Origin: Priapulus caudatus
Taxonomy: Eukaryota; Priapulida; Priapulimorpha; Priapulimorphida; Priapulidae
Length of the DNA stretch: 26,959 bases
Direction of reading: 5' to 3'
Assembly: GCF_000485595.1 (NCBI RefSeq)
Contig: NW_014577614.1
Location: 29,433 to 56,391 of the forward strand
A program made the position numbers and the translations under genes. Below, in pieces: positions 10,207-20,475 of this stretch (its first letter is position 1; each line of letters starts with the position of its first letter). Under the pieces are notes generated by a model that was given only the letters and a program-made list of their open reading frames with translations, ran no database searches and had not been told where the DNA came from.

Positions 10207-10441
10207 AGTGGCGTAGCTAGGATTTTTTCAGCGGAGGGGGGGGCACTGGGGGGCCTTACATTTTCGTGAGGGGGGCACAATATATAATCTTTCTTTGTAT
10301 TATATTGTTCTAACGGCATTGTTTTTAATTCAATTTTTTTATCAAGCATGAATTTTCAGTGGGGCCGGGGGGGCACCTGGGGGGCACAGAAAATTTGTGG
10401 GGGGCACGTGCCTCCACAGGCCCCCCGTAGCTACGCCCCTG
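10207..10441. mobile_element. Non-autonomous TIR element, G-rich, inserted in (TA)n
   Basis: The left end AGTGGCGTAGCTAGG and the reverse complement of the right end (CAGGGGCGTAGCTACGG) form terminal inverted repeats. Just inside both ends are runs of GGGGGGCAC/GGGGGGCC. It is about 235 bp with no coding capacity, flanked on both sides by TATATATA, so a target-site duplication cannot be resolved. This end type resembles repeats widespread in invertebrate genomes; the superfamily is not assigned. Confidence 0.75.
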
Positions 10442-10463
10442 TATATATATATATATATATATA

Positions 10464-10511
<48 letters not shown>
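10442..10511. repeat. (TA)n microsatellite
   Basis: Almost pure TA dinucleotides. Together with 10180-10206 it is probably the target into which the preceding element inserted. Confidence 0.95.
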
Positions 10512-10514
<3 letters not shown>

Positions 10515-10962
10515 TCGTGCGGCTTGTTCGGAAAACGCTTCACTCAAAAACGTTTACTGTGCTATATTTAACTTGCGATACGATTCAATATTATTTTGGC
10601 TAAGAGAGGGCAGCACAGCGCACTTGAAATGGAACGGAGATCGACAAGACAACTGACACTGAGTGACAAGCATCAAGATCAATGAAATAACAAACATTCA
10701 CTTTAGTTCTCTTATTTATCTAAGATTGCTAAATCTACATTGTCGCAATTGTTTTGGGTGATTATATATATTTATCAATGAATAACGTCAATTTAATTAA
10801 GGCCATTTCGTCTCGATTCCGACCAGCTCATCTCATGATAAGCACCCCTCCCTGTGGAAATTAATGGTACGTTCTACGTTGCTAGCCAATCGTAGATGAA
10901 ATGCCGTTTATTGTTGGTGCAGGTGTTGCGCAGGTACGGTTGTGTGAATTTACGGTTTTTCG
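10512..10962 (+). promoter_or_regulatory. Upstream region of the harmonin gene
   Basis: No coding exon seen. A CCAAT word lies at 10886-10890, about 100 bp before the start codon. The possible acceptor-like strings TTATTGTTGGTGCAG and GTTGCGCAG (10908-10932) would allow an upstream non-coding exon. A TGA at 10945-10947 closes the harmonin frame upstream. The transcription start is not determinable by reading alone. Confidence 0.3.
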
Positions 10963-10989
10963 ATGGTTTTGGCAGAAAACGAACTGACA

Positions 10990-11043
10990 ATGGACGAAGA
11001 AGCCCAATTTGAGCAGGAGATAGCAAGAGACTTTCGACAAAAG
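10990..11043 (+). CDS. USH1C: Harmonin (USH1C), coding exon 1
   Basis: Harmonin is a PDZ scaffold that links cadherins, unconventional myosins and SANS/ANKS4B proteins at the tips of stereocilia and microvilli. This exon gives 18 codons, MDEEAQFEQEIARDFRQK, matching the human start (MDRK, then VAREFRHK). It ends phase 0 at AAG before a consensus donor GTAAGT (11044). The start at 10990 has ACAATGG context with A at -3 and G at +4. An in-frame ATG at 10963 would add nine residues but has poorer context. In-frame stop upstream at 10945. Recognition rests on joining with exons 2 and 3. Confidence 0.82.
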
Positions 11044-11439
11044 GTAAGTGAACCATGATCGCAGAAGGCTACTGTCATAGTTTGGGTGGCAAATTTATAT
11101 ATGCCCGTAGATGTGAGACCCGTACAGCTATACGTATACCACTACCAGGGCCAGTAATCGATCGGCAGACACTGTCAATGGTCATGACTTAATTTCTTTT
11201 CAGCTAAAAGTAAAACAAGCCTGGGAAGTCTGGATCTGGATGAAGTAGAGGCTATATGTTATTTATGCGTTATTTGGTGCGAAATTATAATTCCCTTGCA
11301 AATTGACTTTCAGAAATTAAAAGAGGCTGCAATATCTGAAACAGTGGTCTATGCTTAGTTAGACGCTCAGCTTGCTTCGGTTTCTCATCTCTACATCGGT
11401 TACACATTGAAACATATTATATCAGGAGACTCCTAATTA

Positions 11440-11930
11440 TATGGGGAGGCTACGGTTAACCACCCCCACCCCACCCCATTAATTTTGAAAATCCTGAATT
11501 TGCCCCCTGAGTTGTCGTGTTATTTTCTAAATTAAATTTTTTTAAATGTGACTATGTAGTGCTTAGTTCTTTTTTTATATGCATAATAAGTTCTACTTTA
11601 GCGCTGCATGTGGGGTTAAATTTCAGGACAGTGTGATATAATGATCGATTATGATTTATGAGGTGTGGCCTCTAGATACAATAAATGAATAATGACAGTA
11701 TAACCTTATCAAGAGCCAATTATACCTTAAGTTCTCCAAGCTTTTAAATTATAGCATGGGGGTGGTACTCAGTGCTAGGGGGGTCCGGGGGCATGCCCCC
11801 CCGGAAAATGTTTGAATTGTGGAAGCTCTGAGATGCAATCTGGGACACTCTAGCTGTGTGTAAATTTGAAGCACTGCATGTGGGGTGGAAATGTTTGTTT
11901 TGCATGGGCAAAGCCATCGGAAAATTCAAA
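11440..11930. mobile_element. Degenerate repeat fragments with GGGGG/CCCCC palindromic core
   Basis: 11778-11804 reads GGGGGGTCCGGGGGCATGCC and then CCCCCGG, a strongly self-complementary block of a kind common in dispersed repeats. The word GC(A/G)CTGCATGTGGGGT occurs at both 11602 and 11871, suggesting two related fragments. A lone TATCAAGAGCCAATTATACC (11707) resembles one arm of the palindromic family described elsewhere. The boundaries are unclear. Confidence 0.4.
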
Positions 11931-12010
11931 ATAATGAATGGAATAAAAATACAAAAATGTAGGGGTAAACTTGCTGGTTTGCTGGTTCCAAATCGAGTTC
12001 ACCTCTCATA

Positions 12011-12027
12011 AAAAAAAAAAAAAAAAA
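12011..12027. repeat. Poly(A) tract
   Basis: About 17 A in a row after CTCATA. It could be the tail of a short retroposed element lying upstream; GGTTCCAAATCGAG (11985) is loosely like a pol III B box. No A box or target-site duplication was confirmed. Confidence 0.5.
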
Positions 12028-12660
12028 GGTCACCATTGACAATGGCAGGAGTGGTCGGTAAGTGTACCAGTCTACTCTACCTCGTGTTAGACTGGGTTAC
12101 CTGCCCCGTAATAATGCCGTTGGAAATTAATTCACGATTTAATTCACGATTAAGATTTCTTGATGAGCTAGAAAACACTCGGATTTTAAGTATGAAAATG
12201 AACATTATTGTGCCAGCTAGCCTACACCAGGTTGGGTTTGATTGTCAGTTCAGATGCAAAATATTTAAAGCAAAAGGTTATACACCATAGATAAATTTTG
12301 GTATAGGGGGTAATATTGGATAGGTATAGGGTGACTGTTTGTAATTGTGTGTGGTACTGCCGTACTCGTAGCATCGAGATCAACGTGTATTAATTAATTG
12401 TTTGAACTTCTCGTGTGTACACCAGCATGGCGGCTCTGATATTTAGCGTGGCGGGTGCATTTTAGGATGGCGGGGCTCGACGATAGCCTGGCGGGCCGCC
12501 AGGCTATAAGTGCCCTTGGAGAACCCTGATTTGTACCTGTAGCAGCAGCACACGTAGTGATTGAAACATTAACTTAATCGCCTGTGTGTAGATGTACGAG
12601 GTACCAACGAGATATCAAGTAACAAAAATAGTAACGTTCACGTTAGATCTAAATGAAAAA

Positions 12661-12706
12661 TATCAAAAGCTAATAATATATTATAATATATCATTAGCCC
12701 CTGATA
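12661..12706. mobile_element. Palindromic mini-element, copy 1
   Basis: Left TATCAAAAGCTAATAATATA pairs with right ATATCATTAGCCCCTGATA. It is the smallest and most TA-rich member of a group with TATCA(A/G) ends. Confidence 0.6.
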
Positions 12707-12964
12707 ATATTTGAATATCAAGCGTATTGTGGGCAGGATTGAGGATGGAAGCTGTGCTTATCCCTGACCCACTCAATCCGGATATAGCCAGCGTTTTATC
12801 ATCTCATCATTTCACCCTCATTTCTGACCGCCAGGGAATAAGTAATAACAGGCTACAGCGATGATGATCAGTGTTCTCCACACCCTGTCAGCGAACATTG
12901 ATTTTACCTTGAACACGCTCTGCTTCCTGGCAAGGCGCTGATGAATGCAGCCACAGCAAAAAAA

Positions 12965-13035
12965 AGTCGCAAGCAAATTTTATCTGTTGGGGGGGGCCTA
13001 GCTCTAGAACTATAGCCTTTCGCTCCGCCACTGTG
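12965..13035. mobile_element. Fragment ending CCGCCACTG (TIR-like end)
   Basis: The reverse complement of the right end, CAGTGGCGGAGCGAAAGG, resembles the left end of the element at 10207 (AGTGGCGTAGC). A GGGGGGGG run lies inside, and CTAGAACTA occurs at 13004 and again at 13031. Likely one end of a related degraded element. Confidence 0.4.
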
Positions 13036-13266
13036 TGATTCTAGAACTAGGGCGTACAATGAGTCTGGTAGTGTTAATCATCTACTGGGTATGAGAATGA
13101 GGGAATCATGTGTGGAGATTTGATACAAGCGGATGAAAATCCACTAGCAGGTCGTTGTGGAGTAAGCGCGTGGTTGATTTGCTATGCCCTGATGAAGAGG
13201 GGATACAGTAGGATGGTTTGAAGTATGGAGTGATGGGCATTGACTGAAGAAGGATATGAATCTATA

Positions 13267-13322
13267 ATTAGGTAGACGTAAACTGAGATGTTGAACATTA
13301 GGTAGACGTAAACTGAGATGTT
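13267..13322. repeat. Two-copy 30-bp tandem repeat
   Basis: ATTAGGTAGACGTAAACTGA plus GATGTT occurs at 13267-13292 and again, identically, at 13297-13322. Perfect identity implies a recent duplication. Confidence 0.9.
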
Positions 13323-14179
13323 CCTCTAGGCAGATTTGAATTGAGATAAAGTCGAAAGTGTATAAAAGTATACTTAATACTTAATAGAGTACTTGATTGA
13401 CAATAATACTTGATAAAGTAGATCGGATAGGAAAGGGAATGAATCACAATTAGGTCACAAGAGGCAGAAAACATCAGGGAAAGCTGAATTTGGAAGTTAA
13501 TTACTTGGACTGACAATAATAGTCGGTTTATTAGTTATTACCTTCTGCCTCACCCGTTGTAACTCTCTGAATTGCTATGTCTCTTGTAATCCTGACCTAA
13601 AGATCCCCCTTTATCTGGGCTATCTTACCCCTTTCCAATTATTCTGTCATTCTCCTCCCCTCATCTTCCCCCCTACCATCACTCTCACCTACCCCAAAGC
13701 AGAGCTACTTGCTGTGAAATTGCTTTTCTATTCAACTGGTTAAAAAAGTGAGTCTGTTCTGACTCTGTTGGCATTCCGTAATGTTTCATTTACACGAGCC
13801 GGTGCAAGAGTGTGCATAACCTTTTTGGAGTTGCCAATGTTGGGCACGCTGCGCTGCAGGTCTGCTTGTCATGCATTGTGTGAAGTCAACATGCCATATC
13901 TCCTCATCGTCCCCCTGCCTACCTCCGTGACCACTCTTCCTGATGTAACCAACAGGTACGTGCGTGCCGTAATTGCAATGTGTACCTGTATAATGTCATA
14001 CACTCGCGCCACAGGCAGGCAGAGCAATGCAGAGCGACAGTTCTGAGGATGCAGCGTAGCATATATTCTCGTGCTGGCTACGTTGCTACCCACCCACATG
14101 CAGTTTCCAGTAGATCTGGTTTTGTTTCATCTGGTTCATCCGTGACTATGGTAGGGTAACTGACTTACTTGCTGGTATA

Positions 14180-14272
14180 GTTTAACCTTGGAGTAATCAT
14201 TCTGACTGAATCTGAAGAATAACTGAAGAAGACTGACTGAACTCTGTCAGAATGATTACTCCGAGGTTCAAC
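14180..14272. mobile_element. Hairpin / short inverted repeat (27-bp arms)
   Basis: The left arm 14180-14206 (GTTTAACCTTGGAGTAATCA then TTCTGAC) pairs with 14246-14272, with two mismatches by my count. The 39-nt spacer repeats ACTGAA/CTGAAGAA words. It is either a tiny MITE or a transcribed hairpin within the intron. Confidence 0.7.
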
Positions 14273-14391
14273 GCTGTAATTGTGCTTGAAGTTTATATAT
14301 ATACTACAGAAACATTTCTGTGTAACGTAGTACACGAGTAACGTTGAAACTGAGTGTTGTATCGAGAGAGGAAAATATCCTTTCGATTGGA

Positions 14392-14452
14392 TGTATGTGT
14401 GCATGCGTGTGTACGGGCGGGCGTGTGTGTTCGTACGCGCGTGTTTGCGTGG
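14392..14452. repeat. GT/GCGT-rich simple sequence
   Basis: Alternating purine-pyrimidine GTGTGCATGCGTGTGTACGG with further GTGTGT and CGTACGCGCG words. No coding signal. Confidence 0.7.
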
Positions 14453-15436
14453 TATTAGCTTCTATGCCCAAGGAATTTTGTTGACCAACGGCTGATGTCT
14501 AACAACTTCATTGAACTGCGCTCTGAAACGTCTTTTACTCTTAGTAACTGTCCGGTTTCTGGTTACGGTGTCATGTGAGCCCGGTGCCCCGTGACCCTCA
14601 GTGACTTCTTCGTCTACTGAGCATCGGTTTTTTTTTATCAAGTAAAATGTGAATTTCTGCGATATGAGGTCAGTAGTGGCGGTATTGTTACTGCCGATAA
14701 CCGTCCATGTACACTTGTGTACACCGAGCTTTCTGTAATCCCGCGTACAAACACATAAATTGAGTCGACCTCATAGCTGCGCTGGGTCGCTAGAAATTGT
14801 TATAGAATTGGCGCAAGTGTCTACCCAAGCGTGCACGGAACACACGGCAATAATAGAACATGGCAGAGTTGGATTACATCAAGAATGGTTTATCGAAAAT
14901 ACTCATATGGTACGGCATGGGGTGAATTGTTGGGAGTGTTACCTTTACGATTGTTACTAATACTTTCATCGATGTATACCCTTATTAATAGCATTATATG
15001 TACGTATTTGCCCTATTATCGCATATGTTGTGGGCAGTCAGTGTAGAGGGTCAAGCAGAGTTAGAAATGTCAAAGTAGAAGAAGGTGACGTTGAAAATCT
15101 TATTTACCGGTGGTTTTCCAATATAAGCTGCTAAACAGCTAAACAGATCTAGAGATAATGAGGTGAACGAATGTGCAGGGAAATGTATACATGTTATAAA
15201 ATATTTTATTAGTAATGAAATTACAAGCTTTCCATCAATTGATGCATTCTTATAATAACATATATCCATATTTGTATTATGAGTCACACGGATGAGAGTT
15301 CACAGTGTGTGGGCAAAAATGATATCAGAATGACGTGCTTCATTCACAACTGAATAATTTATACCAATTTTTGATTAGTATGGGTGTCGGCAGTGTCCGA
15401 GATATTAAAGTACACAAACACATCATAGAGTAACAA

Positions 15437-15496
15437 TATCAAGAGTCCATAATAGAAATGTTTCTATTATGGACTTTCTATTATTCACTCCTGATA
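15437..15496. mobile_element. Palindromic mini-element, copy 2
   Basis: TATCAAGAG, then TCCATAATAGAAA, a two-base loop and TTTCTATTATGGA, then a looser right end CTCCTGATA. The core hairpin GTCCATAATAGAAA/TTTCTATTATGGAC is perfect. The core is the same as copy 6 at 24957. Confidence 0.8.
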
Positions 15497-15615
15497 ATAT
15501 GTCGTTTTTCATTAGCTAAGATAAGCTATGTTATTTATGTAATGTATAAAGTAGTGTTGTGTCTGTCATCACAGTGAGTATCATCGATATTTAGACTGTT
15601 GCCTTTCTTCTCCAG

Positions 15616-15683
15616 GTACAGGAGCTTTTAGTGGCAGAGGTGGAGAGAGATCAAGTCTACGCGGCGCTCCGTATATACCATGA
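15616..15683 (+). CDS. USH1C: Harmonin (USH1C), coding exon 2
   Basis: Sixty-eight nt after CTTCTCCAG, ending at a GTGAGT donor (15684). Translation in frame with exon 1 gives VQELLVAEVERDQVYAALRI then YH, ending with GA (phase 2). Human harmonin, as I recall it, has V-D-F-L, then E-K-D-Y-L-Y-D-V-L-R-M-Y-H at the same spacing. The E-x-D-x-x-Y-x-x-L-R-x-Y-H pattern belongs to a helix of the N-terminal harmonin homology domain. An alternative donor four bases later would read through a TGA, which supports the chosen boundary. Confidence 0.87.
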
Positions 15684-16383
15684 GTGAGTATTCCTGCGCA
15701 CCTTATAGTTATACGTTCATCGATTGACGATGTCAGGCATGGCCGCTATAGATCTCGCGATCTCGTTCGTAGAAATATGAATCTTTTCTAGCAATCGATC
15801 AAAATTAAGACTGAAACGACAGGGAAATGTATGTGGCAAATGCAAACGACGTCTTAGTACGTGATATGAACAGCCTTGATACACTTGACACGAACTGAGG
15901 CATCATGAAAGGAACGTCTGTTCTACCTTCGTATGGCGTTATTCGTACGCAAAGCGTGTGGAATGGAAGACGCTACGTTCACTGAGGACGCCCGTCGTGA
16001 AAATGACCGCTCTGACCTCCACGGCCTTCCCTCGCCCGTCACCAGTTAATGTCCTTAAAACAACCGTATAGTGTGTGCACATCGGAGTCGTCGGTGTCAG
16101 GACTGCGGCATCGTTTCCTTGTAGCCAGGGTGCGCGTGGCGATCAGTGGTGATCAGGTGGTAGTGCTGCTGGGCCGAAACTATATAACGCTGTAACTATG
16201 CACTGAAATGCTGCCAAAGTTGGTGGAAGCTTCTGCGCGATAAACCAACAAGCCTGCATCTTTCTAATCACAATGCCTGCGTTAGAATGTTCAGCCCTTA
16301 ATATACTCCTTATTAGTCGAGAGAATGATCGTGTGTAATGTGATCTCGCGAGACTAAATGTAGCACATGTTTTGCACATGTAG

Positions 16384-16960
16384 TTAATAGAAGCTAGACT
16401 ATTAGGAAAACTCGTTTCGTGGTAATAGTAGCACAGCGTAGCGGTTTTTCGGCAGTTGTTTATGAAGAAATAAAATGGTAGACGAGCGGGCGTATTGATG
16501 TTTGTAGCGGAGACTTATTCCGCGCCTTGCAAGTCATTTATTAAGTTATTGGTTAAGTTGTTAATCTGTAGTGCGCAAACGGTTTCTGAGAATAGAGGGA
16601 ACGGTTAGGCGTGACATGTGTGGGCATGGGTGGTATAATTAATAGGCGCGTATATCCACTTTGTTTAGGGAAGAAGTAGTGAAAGTGGGTTAGAGTCGTG
16701 ATCGGGGGCAGACTGTTGGTGCGCGTGTATTGAAATAATATTTATTTGACTGAACGCAATTCTGTGATATTCTGAGTTTTCCATTCTAAATTATATTATA
16801 TATATATATCAAGAGCTAATAATAGATTATTAATAAATTAATACCTTAGGTATTATTAGCTCTTGATATATATTAATATATACACTTTGGTGTCACAAAG
16901 CAGTTGCAACAACGTTCACCTGTATACTCACGCTTCCTGCGCTGTTACTGTGATGTGACG
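16384..16960 (+). repeat. Diverged direct repeat, copy A (contains an insertion)
   Basis: Shares with 23437-23870 ordered blocks including TAGAAGCTAGACTAT, GGTAGACG(A/T)GCGGGCGTATT, GATGT(T/C)TGTA, ATATTTATTTGACTGAAC and ACACT(T/C)(T/C)GGTGT. It is longer than copy B chiefly because of the palindromic element at 16807-16868. No coding frame is shared. Probably two old copies of a dispersed repeat or a segmental duplication. Confidence 0.85.
16807..16868. mobile_element. Palindromic mini-element, copy 3, nested in a repeat
   Basis: TATCAAGAGCTAATAATA at the left and its complement TATTATTAGCTCTTGATA at the right flank a TA-rich centre with CCTTAGG. Absent from the paralogous copy B, which marks it as an insertion. 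Flanked by TATATA. Confidence 0.85.
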
Positions 16961-17251
16961 AGTCCTTATTATATACACATTATTATATATCACATCGGTT
17001 GTGGTATATGTATACGATGACATCGATATATGCGGAGTACTGGCAAGTATACGTGCAGTCCTGCGAACAACGAGACCAGCACCACGGAAGTAGTACCAGG
17101 CATGGCAGCAGTTAGCATTGCCAGCAATCGTCTTACTTTACTCTCTCGTGTGTACACACCTTTGTCATAGCAACAAAAGACCTTCACGGTGTCTTATATG
17201 GATTTGAATCAGAAGGCAATAATGCATAGGCTGTGTGCACTTTGTATTACT

Positions 17252-17292
17252 TCCTATAAGCGCCCTCCTATAAGCGCTTTCCTATAAGCAAC
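17252..17292. repeat. CCTATAAGC short tandem repeat (three copies)
   Basis: CCTATAAGCGCCCTCCTATA then AGCGCTTTCCTATAAGCAA: three copies of CCTATAAGC at about 15-16 nt spacing. Confidence 0.7.
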
Positions 17293-17898
17293 CAGTTATG
17301 CATGTCGCACTGAAATACGGGCAGTTGTAAAATTGGCAGCCGAAACTTTCACTGCAAGTTTTCTCAAATTACGCAAGTGTGAGATATTTATTCTGTAGTT
17401 GCTGCGCGATTGTTAACCCATTTCTATTGAAACGCCAACGGCATTGGAAATATGATAAGTTTCACTCGAGAATTCTTACTCGAGCATTGCGCACAACAAT
17501 GGCCGCCATGATAATGGAGTAGACATCAGTATTGTAGTGTCATTCGTATCAAACGCTTCCAACCTTCGTCTAACATCTTCATCGCTTGTCATGTGTTTGT
17601 CGCTGTTCCACTCATTCTCAAACCCTCGGCAACGTTTCGATGCCAACGGATTTTTGTGTATGATTTATTTATCTTCTTTCTACGCGTGCGTTGTGTATTC
17701 CGAAAACGTGGAGCATGTGGTAGATCGAAGGGTCGCCCCCAGTCCCACATTTCTTAACCACCTTGCTCAAGCAGCCGCGCCAGCTGTAGGCTTTATTATG
17801 CATGCTATGCTATATAGACGTCGTTCTACTCACGCCCGCAATAACGTGCTCGGCTTCTCACACTGTCGCATTGTTGACTTTCTGTCCGTCTTCCCTTG

Positions 17899-17902
17899 CT
17901 TA

Positions 17903-17940
<38 letters not shown>

Positions 17941-17949
17941 TCGCTCTTA

Positions 17950-17980
<31 letters not shown>

Positions 17981-18070
17981 GCCGCTCTCTCTCTCTCTCT
18001 CCTCTCTCTCTCTAGTCTGCTGCTCTCTTCTTTCTCTCTCTCTCTTTCTCTTTCTTACTCTCCCTTTCTC
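17899..18070. repeat. (CT)n microsatellite cluster
   Basis: Several CT runs broken by short interruptions such as TTCCTCGCTCTTA and TTCTGCCG. Gives serine-leucine repeats in translation. Confidence 0.95.
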
Positions 18071-18181
18071 CCATCGGTCTCACGAGTGCGCTGCTCTCTC
18101 TCTACAACGAGTCTTTCTCCCTCTCCTCTCATAAAAATGGACTATCACTCTCCCTACTTCCATTCCTCCCTCTACACCAGC

Positions 18182-18274
18182 TGTGTGTGTGTGTGTGTGG
18201 TGTGTGGTGCGTGTGTGTGTGTGTGTGCGTGCGTGCGGTGCGTGCGTGCGTGCGTGCGTGCGCGTGTGTGTGTG
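18182..18274. repeat. (GT)n / (GTGC)n microsatellite
   Basis: GT dinucleotides alternating with GTGC/GCGTGCGT words. The transition is compatible with methyl-CpG decay of GCGT repeats but this is not proven. Confidence 0.92.
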
Positions 18275-18420
18275 TCCCAGTCTTTAAAGAACGAGACAAT
18301 TCCTTTTTGTCCTTCCCAGCTGCTGTCCCAAGCTTTTGCCGCAGGTGCCATTACACCTGTGCTGCCCCGGTAACCTTGGTAGAGTCATTAATCCCTACAG
18401 TATTGACATCCCATATGTAT

Positions 18421-18488
18421 AGCAGTGGCAACAGTAGCAGCGGTAGCAGCAGCGGCAGCAGTAGCAGCAGCAGCAGCAGCAGTAGCAC
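18421..18488. repeat. (AGC)n triplet repeat
   Basis: AGCAGTGGCAACAGTAGCAG and further GCAGCAGTAGC units, about 22 triplets, degenerate at the left and purer at the right. Confidence 0.9.
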
Positions 18489-18639
18489 GTATAGTGTTGC
18501 TACGTGTAGCGCTGTCGGTGCTCAGGTGTGATAAATACAGGCGCGACAATGTGCGCAGGTGAGCTGGCATTCGGGGCATTACCTGCCGTAAACGGACAGA
18601 CACTACCTAGAAATTGAATACGTGCTGTTAAATTCGCCC

Positions 18640-19050
18640 GTCAGTCATGAATCGCGGAGGCGCTAGCCTGCGTCCGGTAGCCCGCGGGTAGGGGGTGGCC
18701 CCGCGTGGGGGGAGGAGGGGAGGAGGGGAGTTCCGCCCCCTGCACGCACTGATACTCGTCCGAGGCGTTGGCCTGCCCGTCCGTCGGGAGGCGCTACAGA
18801 GGAGGTGTTAGCACATATGCAGAACAAGTTAGTCGCCTTGCTGACAAACGCGCGCTCAAATAAGCGACGGGGTCGGCGCGAAAAAAAATGCTCGCATCAC
18901 GGATGACTAAAGCGAGCGCACACGCTGGTGCTTGTTGGGTCCAGGCTAGCGCTGCTACACGGCTTGCAAGGTGTCCAATTTTCCGCGCGAGCGGGGGCGG
19001 CGGTTTCTCTCTGACAAAGGTGTGGTTGTCGCGCGGTACGTTGTGCACAG
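18640..19050. promoter_or_regulatory. CpG-rich segment with G-tract cluster
   Basis: Locally GC- and CpG-rich in an otherwise mixed intron. 18686-18730 carries five or more G runs of at least three (GGGTAGGGGGTGG, then GGGGGGAGGAGGGGAGGAGG), a potential G-quadruplex. 18991 has GGGGGCGG, an Sp1-like GC box. It could mark an internal promoter, but there is no TATA or exon downstream that I can defend. Confidence 0.25.
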
Positions 19051-19411
19051 CCGCTGATTGTACGGCAAGACAAGCGTGGGCAGTTAGAGAAGGCCACAGA
19101 GACTGCCTGGAGATGCGCACGTTGTGGGAATGTCGTTATGGTTACGGTCGCTGGCAGACGTGTAGCTGGCGTTCTTATCATTTTCCCTACCGGCTTTTAC
19201 TTTTAGTGTGTGACTCTCCTAAGTCTTTCTCTGTATTCTCTAGGCAAACGAAATCCCGTGTTCGCGCAAACATTTCTCGCTGCTTTCTTCTCATTCGTTC
19301 GTCTCTTTTGTCGGGTCAAATCCTCGCCATCCCTGAGCAGTCACGTAATATTACGTTCATCCGTCTCTACCTGTTATTGTTAACTTACGAACAGGGTGTA
19401 AGTTGCTGTCC

Positions 19412-19413
19412 CG

Positions 19414-19445
<32 letters not shown>

Positions 19446-19468
19446 AGCTCGCTCGTCTCTCTCTCTCT

Positions 19469-19541
<73 letters not shown>
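19412..19541. repeat. (CT)n microsatellite
   Basis: About 130 nt of CT dinucleotides with TTCTCAGCTCGCTCG and CGCG interruptions. Confidence 0.95.
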
Positions 19542-19611
19542 GTATTCTCTCTTCGGCAAATTCTGTTAACTATTTTTCTGTTGAATTTGTTTATATATTA
19601 TAGTTGTAAGG

Positions 19612-19664
19612 ACATCAAGAGCTAACAATACATGTATTAATACTTGTATTATTAGCTCTTGACA
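19612..19664. mobile_element. Palindromic mini-element, copy 4
   Basis: The left arm ATCAAGAGCTAACAATACA and the right arm TGTATTATTAGCTCTTGA are complementary apart from a single A/T change, with ATTAATAC in the loop. Arms match those of copy 3. Confidence 0.82.
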
Positions 19665-19689
19665 ACATCAGTGATTATAACTGTCACAC

Positions 19690-20475
19690 ACAGAGTCGCA
19701 GCGCACGCACGCACATAAACACGCACGCGCGCATTTCGACGACGACGCAACGCACAGTAAACAGCACGCACGTACGTACAGTAAACCGCACCAGCGATTG
19801 CGCGCACGACGAGGGCACGCAAGCAGCACATAAACAGCACCAGCACATAAACGCGCGCTCACGAGGGCGCACGCACGGTGCGCCCGTACATGAAACACGC
19901 ACGCACGCACGCACGCACGTACCTCCCCTCGTGTACACGAAACTATGCCGAAACTACTGCGCTCCCGCCCTCCCCCTAACCCTACCCTGGCTCACCACGT
20001 GAGATGAGCCGCGCCGGAAGAGCGTGGCATGCGTCGCATCGCCGACCTGCCGTCGTTCATTGTTGCAGAGGGTGATCGTTTACTGTCTGAGTGCGTCTAC
20101 ACGAGGCAGGCAGGCGGACCCCGTGTGTCGGGGCGGCGTATGTGTGCAACACACGTAGCCGCGTAGTGAGTGGAGCTGCTGCTACTGGCGGGGCGACTAT
20201 TTCTGACACGTTGTCGTGACATCCTGCTGCTGCTGCGGACGAATCGTTACGCTACGCACACGCTCTCCTCGTGTTTGCACGCACGCGCGCACGCACGCGA
20301 CGTTTTTAACGCATGCACAGGCAATCACGCCCTCACGCACACACACGCATGCAAATATTCAGACCCACGCACGCACACTTGATATTATGCACGCATACGC
20401 ACGCACGCACGCATACGCACGCACGTACGCATACGCACAAACGCAGGCATACGCACGCACACATGCGCGCACTAG
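19690..20475. repeat. CGCA/CACG-rich simple-sequence region, two clusters
   Basis: Clusters at 19690-19922 and 20275-20472 are built from ACGCACGCACGC, CATAAACACGC and CATACGCACG words. Between them (19925-20270) is GC-rich unique sequence without a supported gene. Open frames here are cysteine- or histidine-rich by repeat composition only. Confidence 0.85.

Larger units (their letters stand above)
11044..15615 (+). other. USH1C: Harmonin intron 1 (about 4.6 kb)
   Basis: Donor GTAAGT, acceptor CCTTTCTTCTCCAG. Contains repeat fragments (11440-11930, 12965-13035), a poly(A) tract (12011-12027), a palindromic element (12661), a 30-bp tandem pair (13267), a hairpin (14180) and a second palindromic element (15437). 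Open frames at 12036-12290 and 13768-14046 have no recognised domain and lack exon-like support. In the rest I see nothing coding. Confidence 0.75.

Noticed and set aside
10963-10989. Upstream in-frame ATG as the harmonin start
   Set aside because: It has a weak -3 base (T) and adds nine residues with no match in human harmonin; 10990 has A at -3 and aligns with the human start. Initiation at 10963 is still possible.
11204-11354. Two acceptor-like sites (TTTCTTTTCAG at 11193 and ATTGACTTTCAG at 11303) followed by short in-frame peptides after harmonin exon 1
   Set aside because: Both frames stop within 15 codons without a usable donor, and exons 1-2-3 already align without a gap to harmonin.
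12036-12290. 84-codon open frame after the poly(A) tract
   Set aside because: No recognisable domain, lies in harmonin intron 1, and there is no splice or repeat-protein support.
17537-18373. 278-codon open frame on the + strand, the second longest in the window
   Set aside because: More than half is SLSLS and CVCV from CT and GT repeats; the rest has no motif, and it lies within harmonin intron 2.
18888-19625. 245-codon open frame on the + strand
   Set aside because: The non-repeat part matches nothing I recognise and the end is CT-repeat translation; no splice context suggests an exon.
19690-20475. Regular spacing of CGCA repeats considered as a CRISPR-like array
   Set aside because: No direct repeat with unique spacers; simple-sequence DNA in an animal genome.
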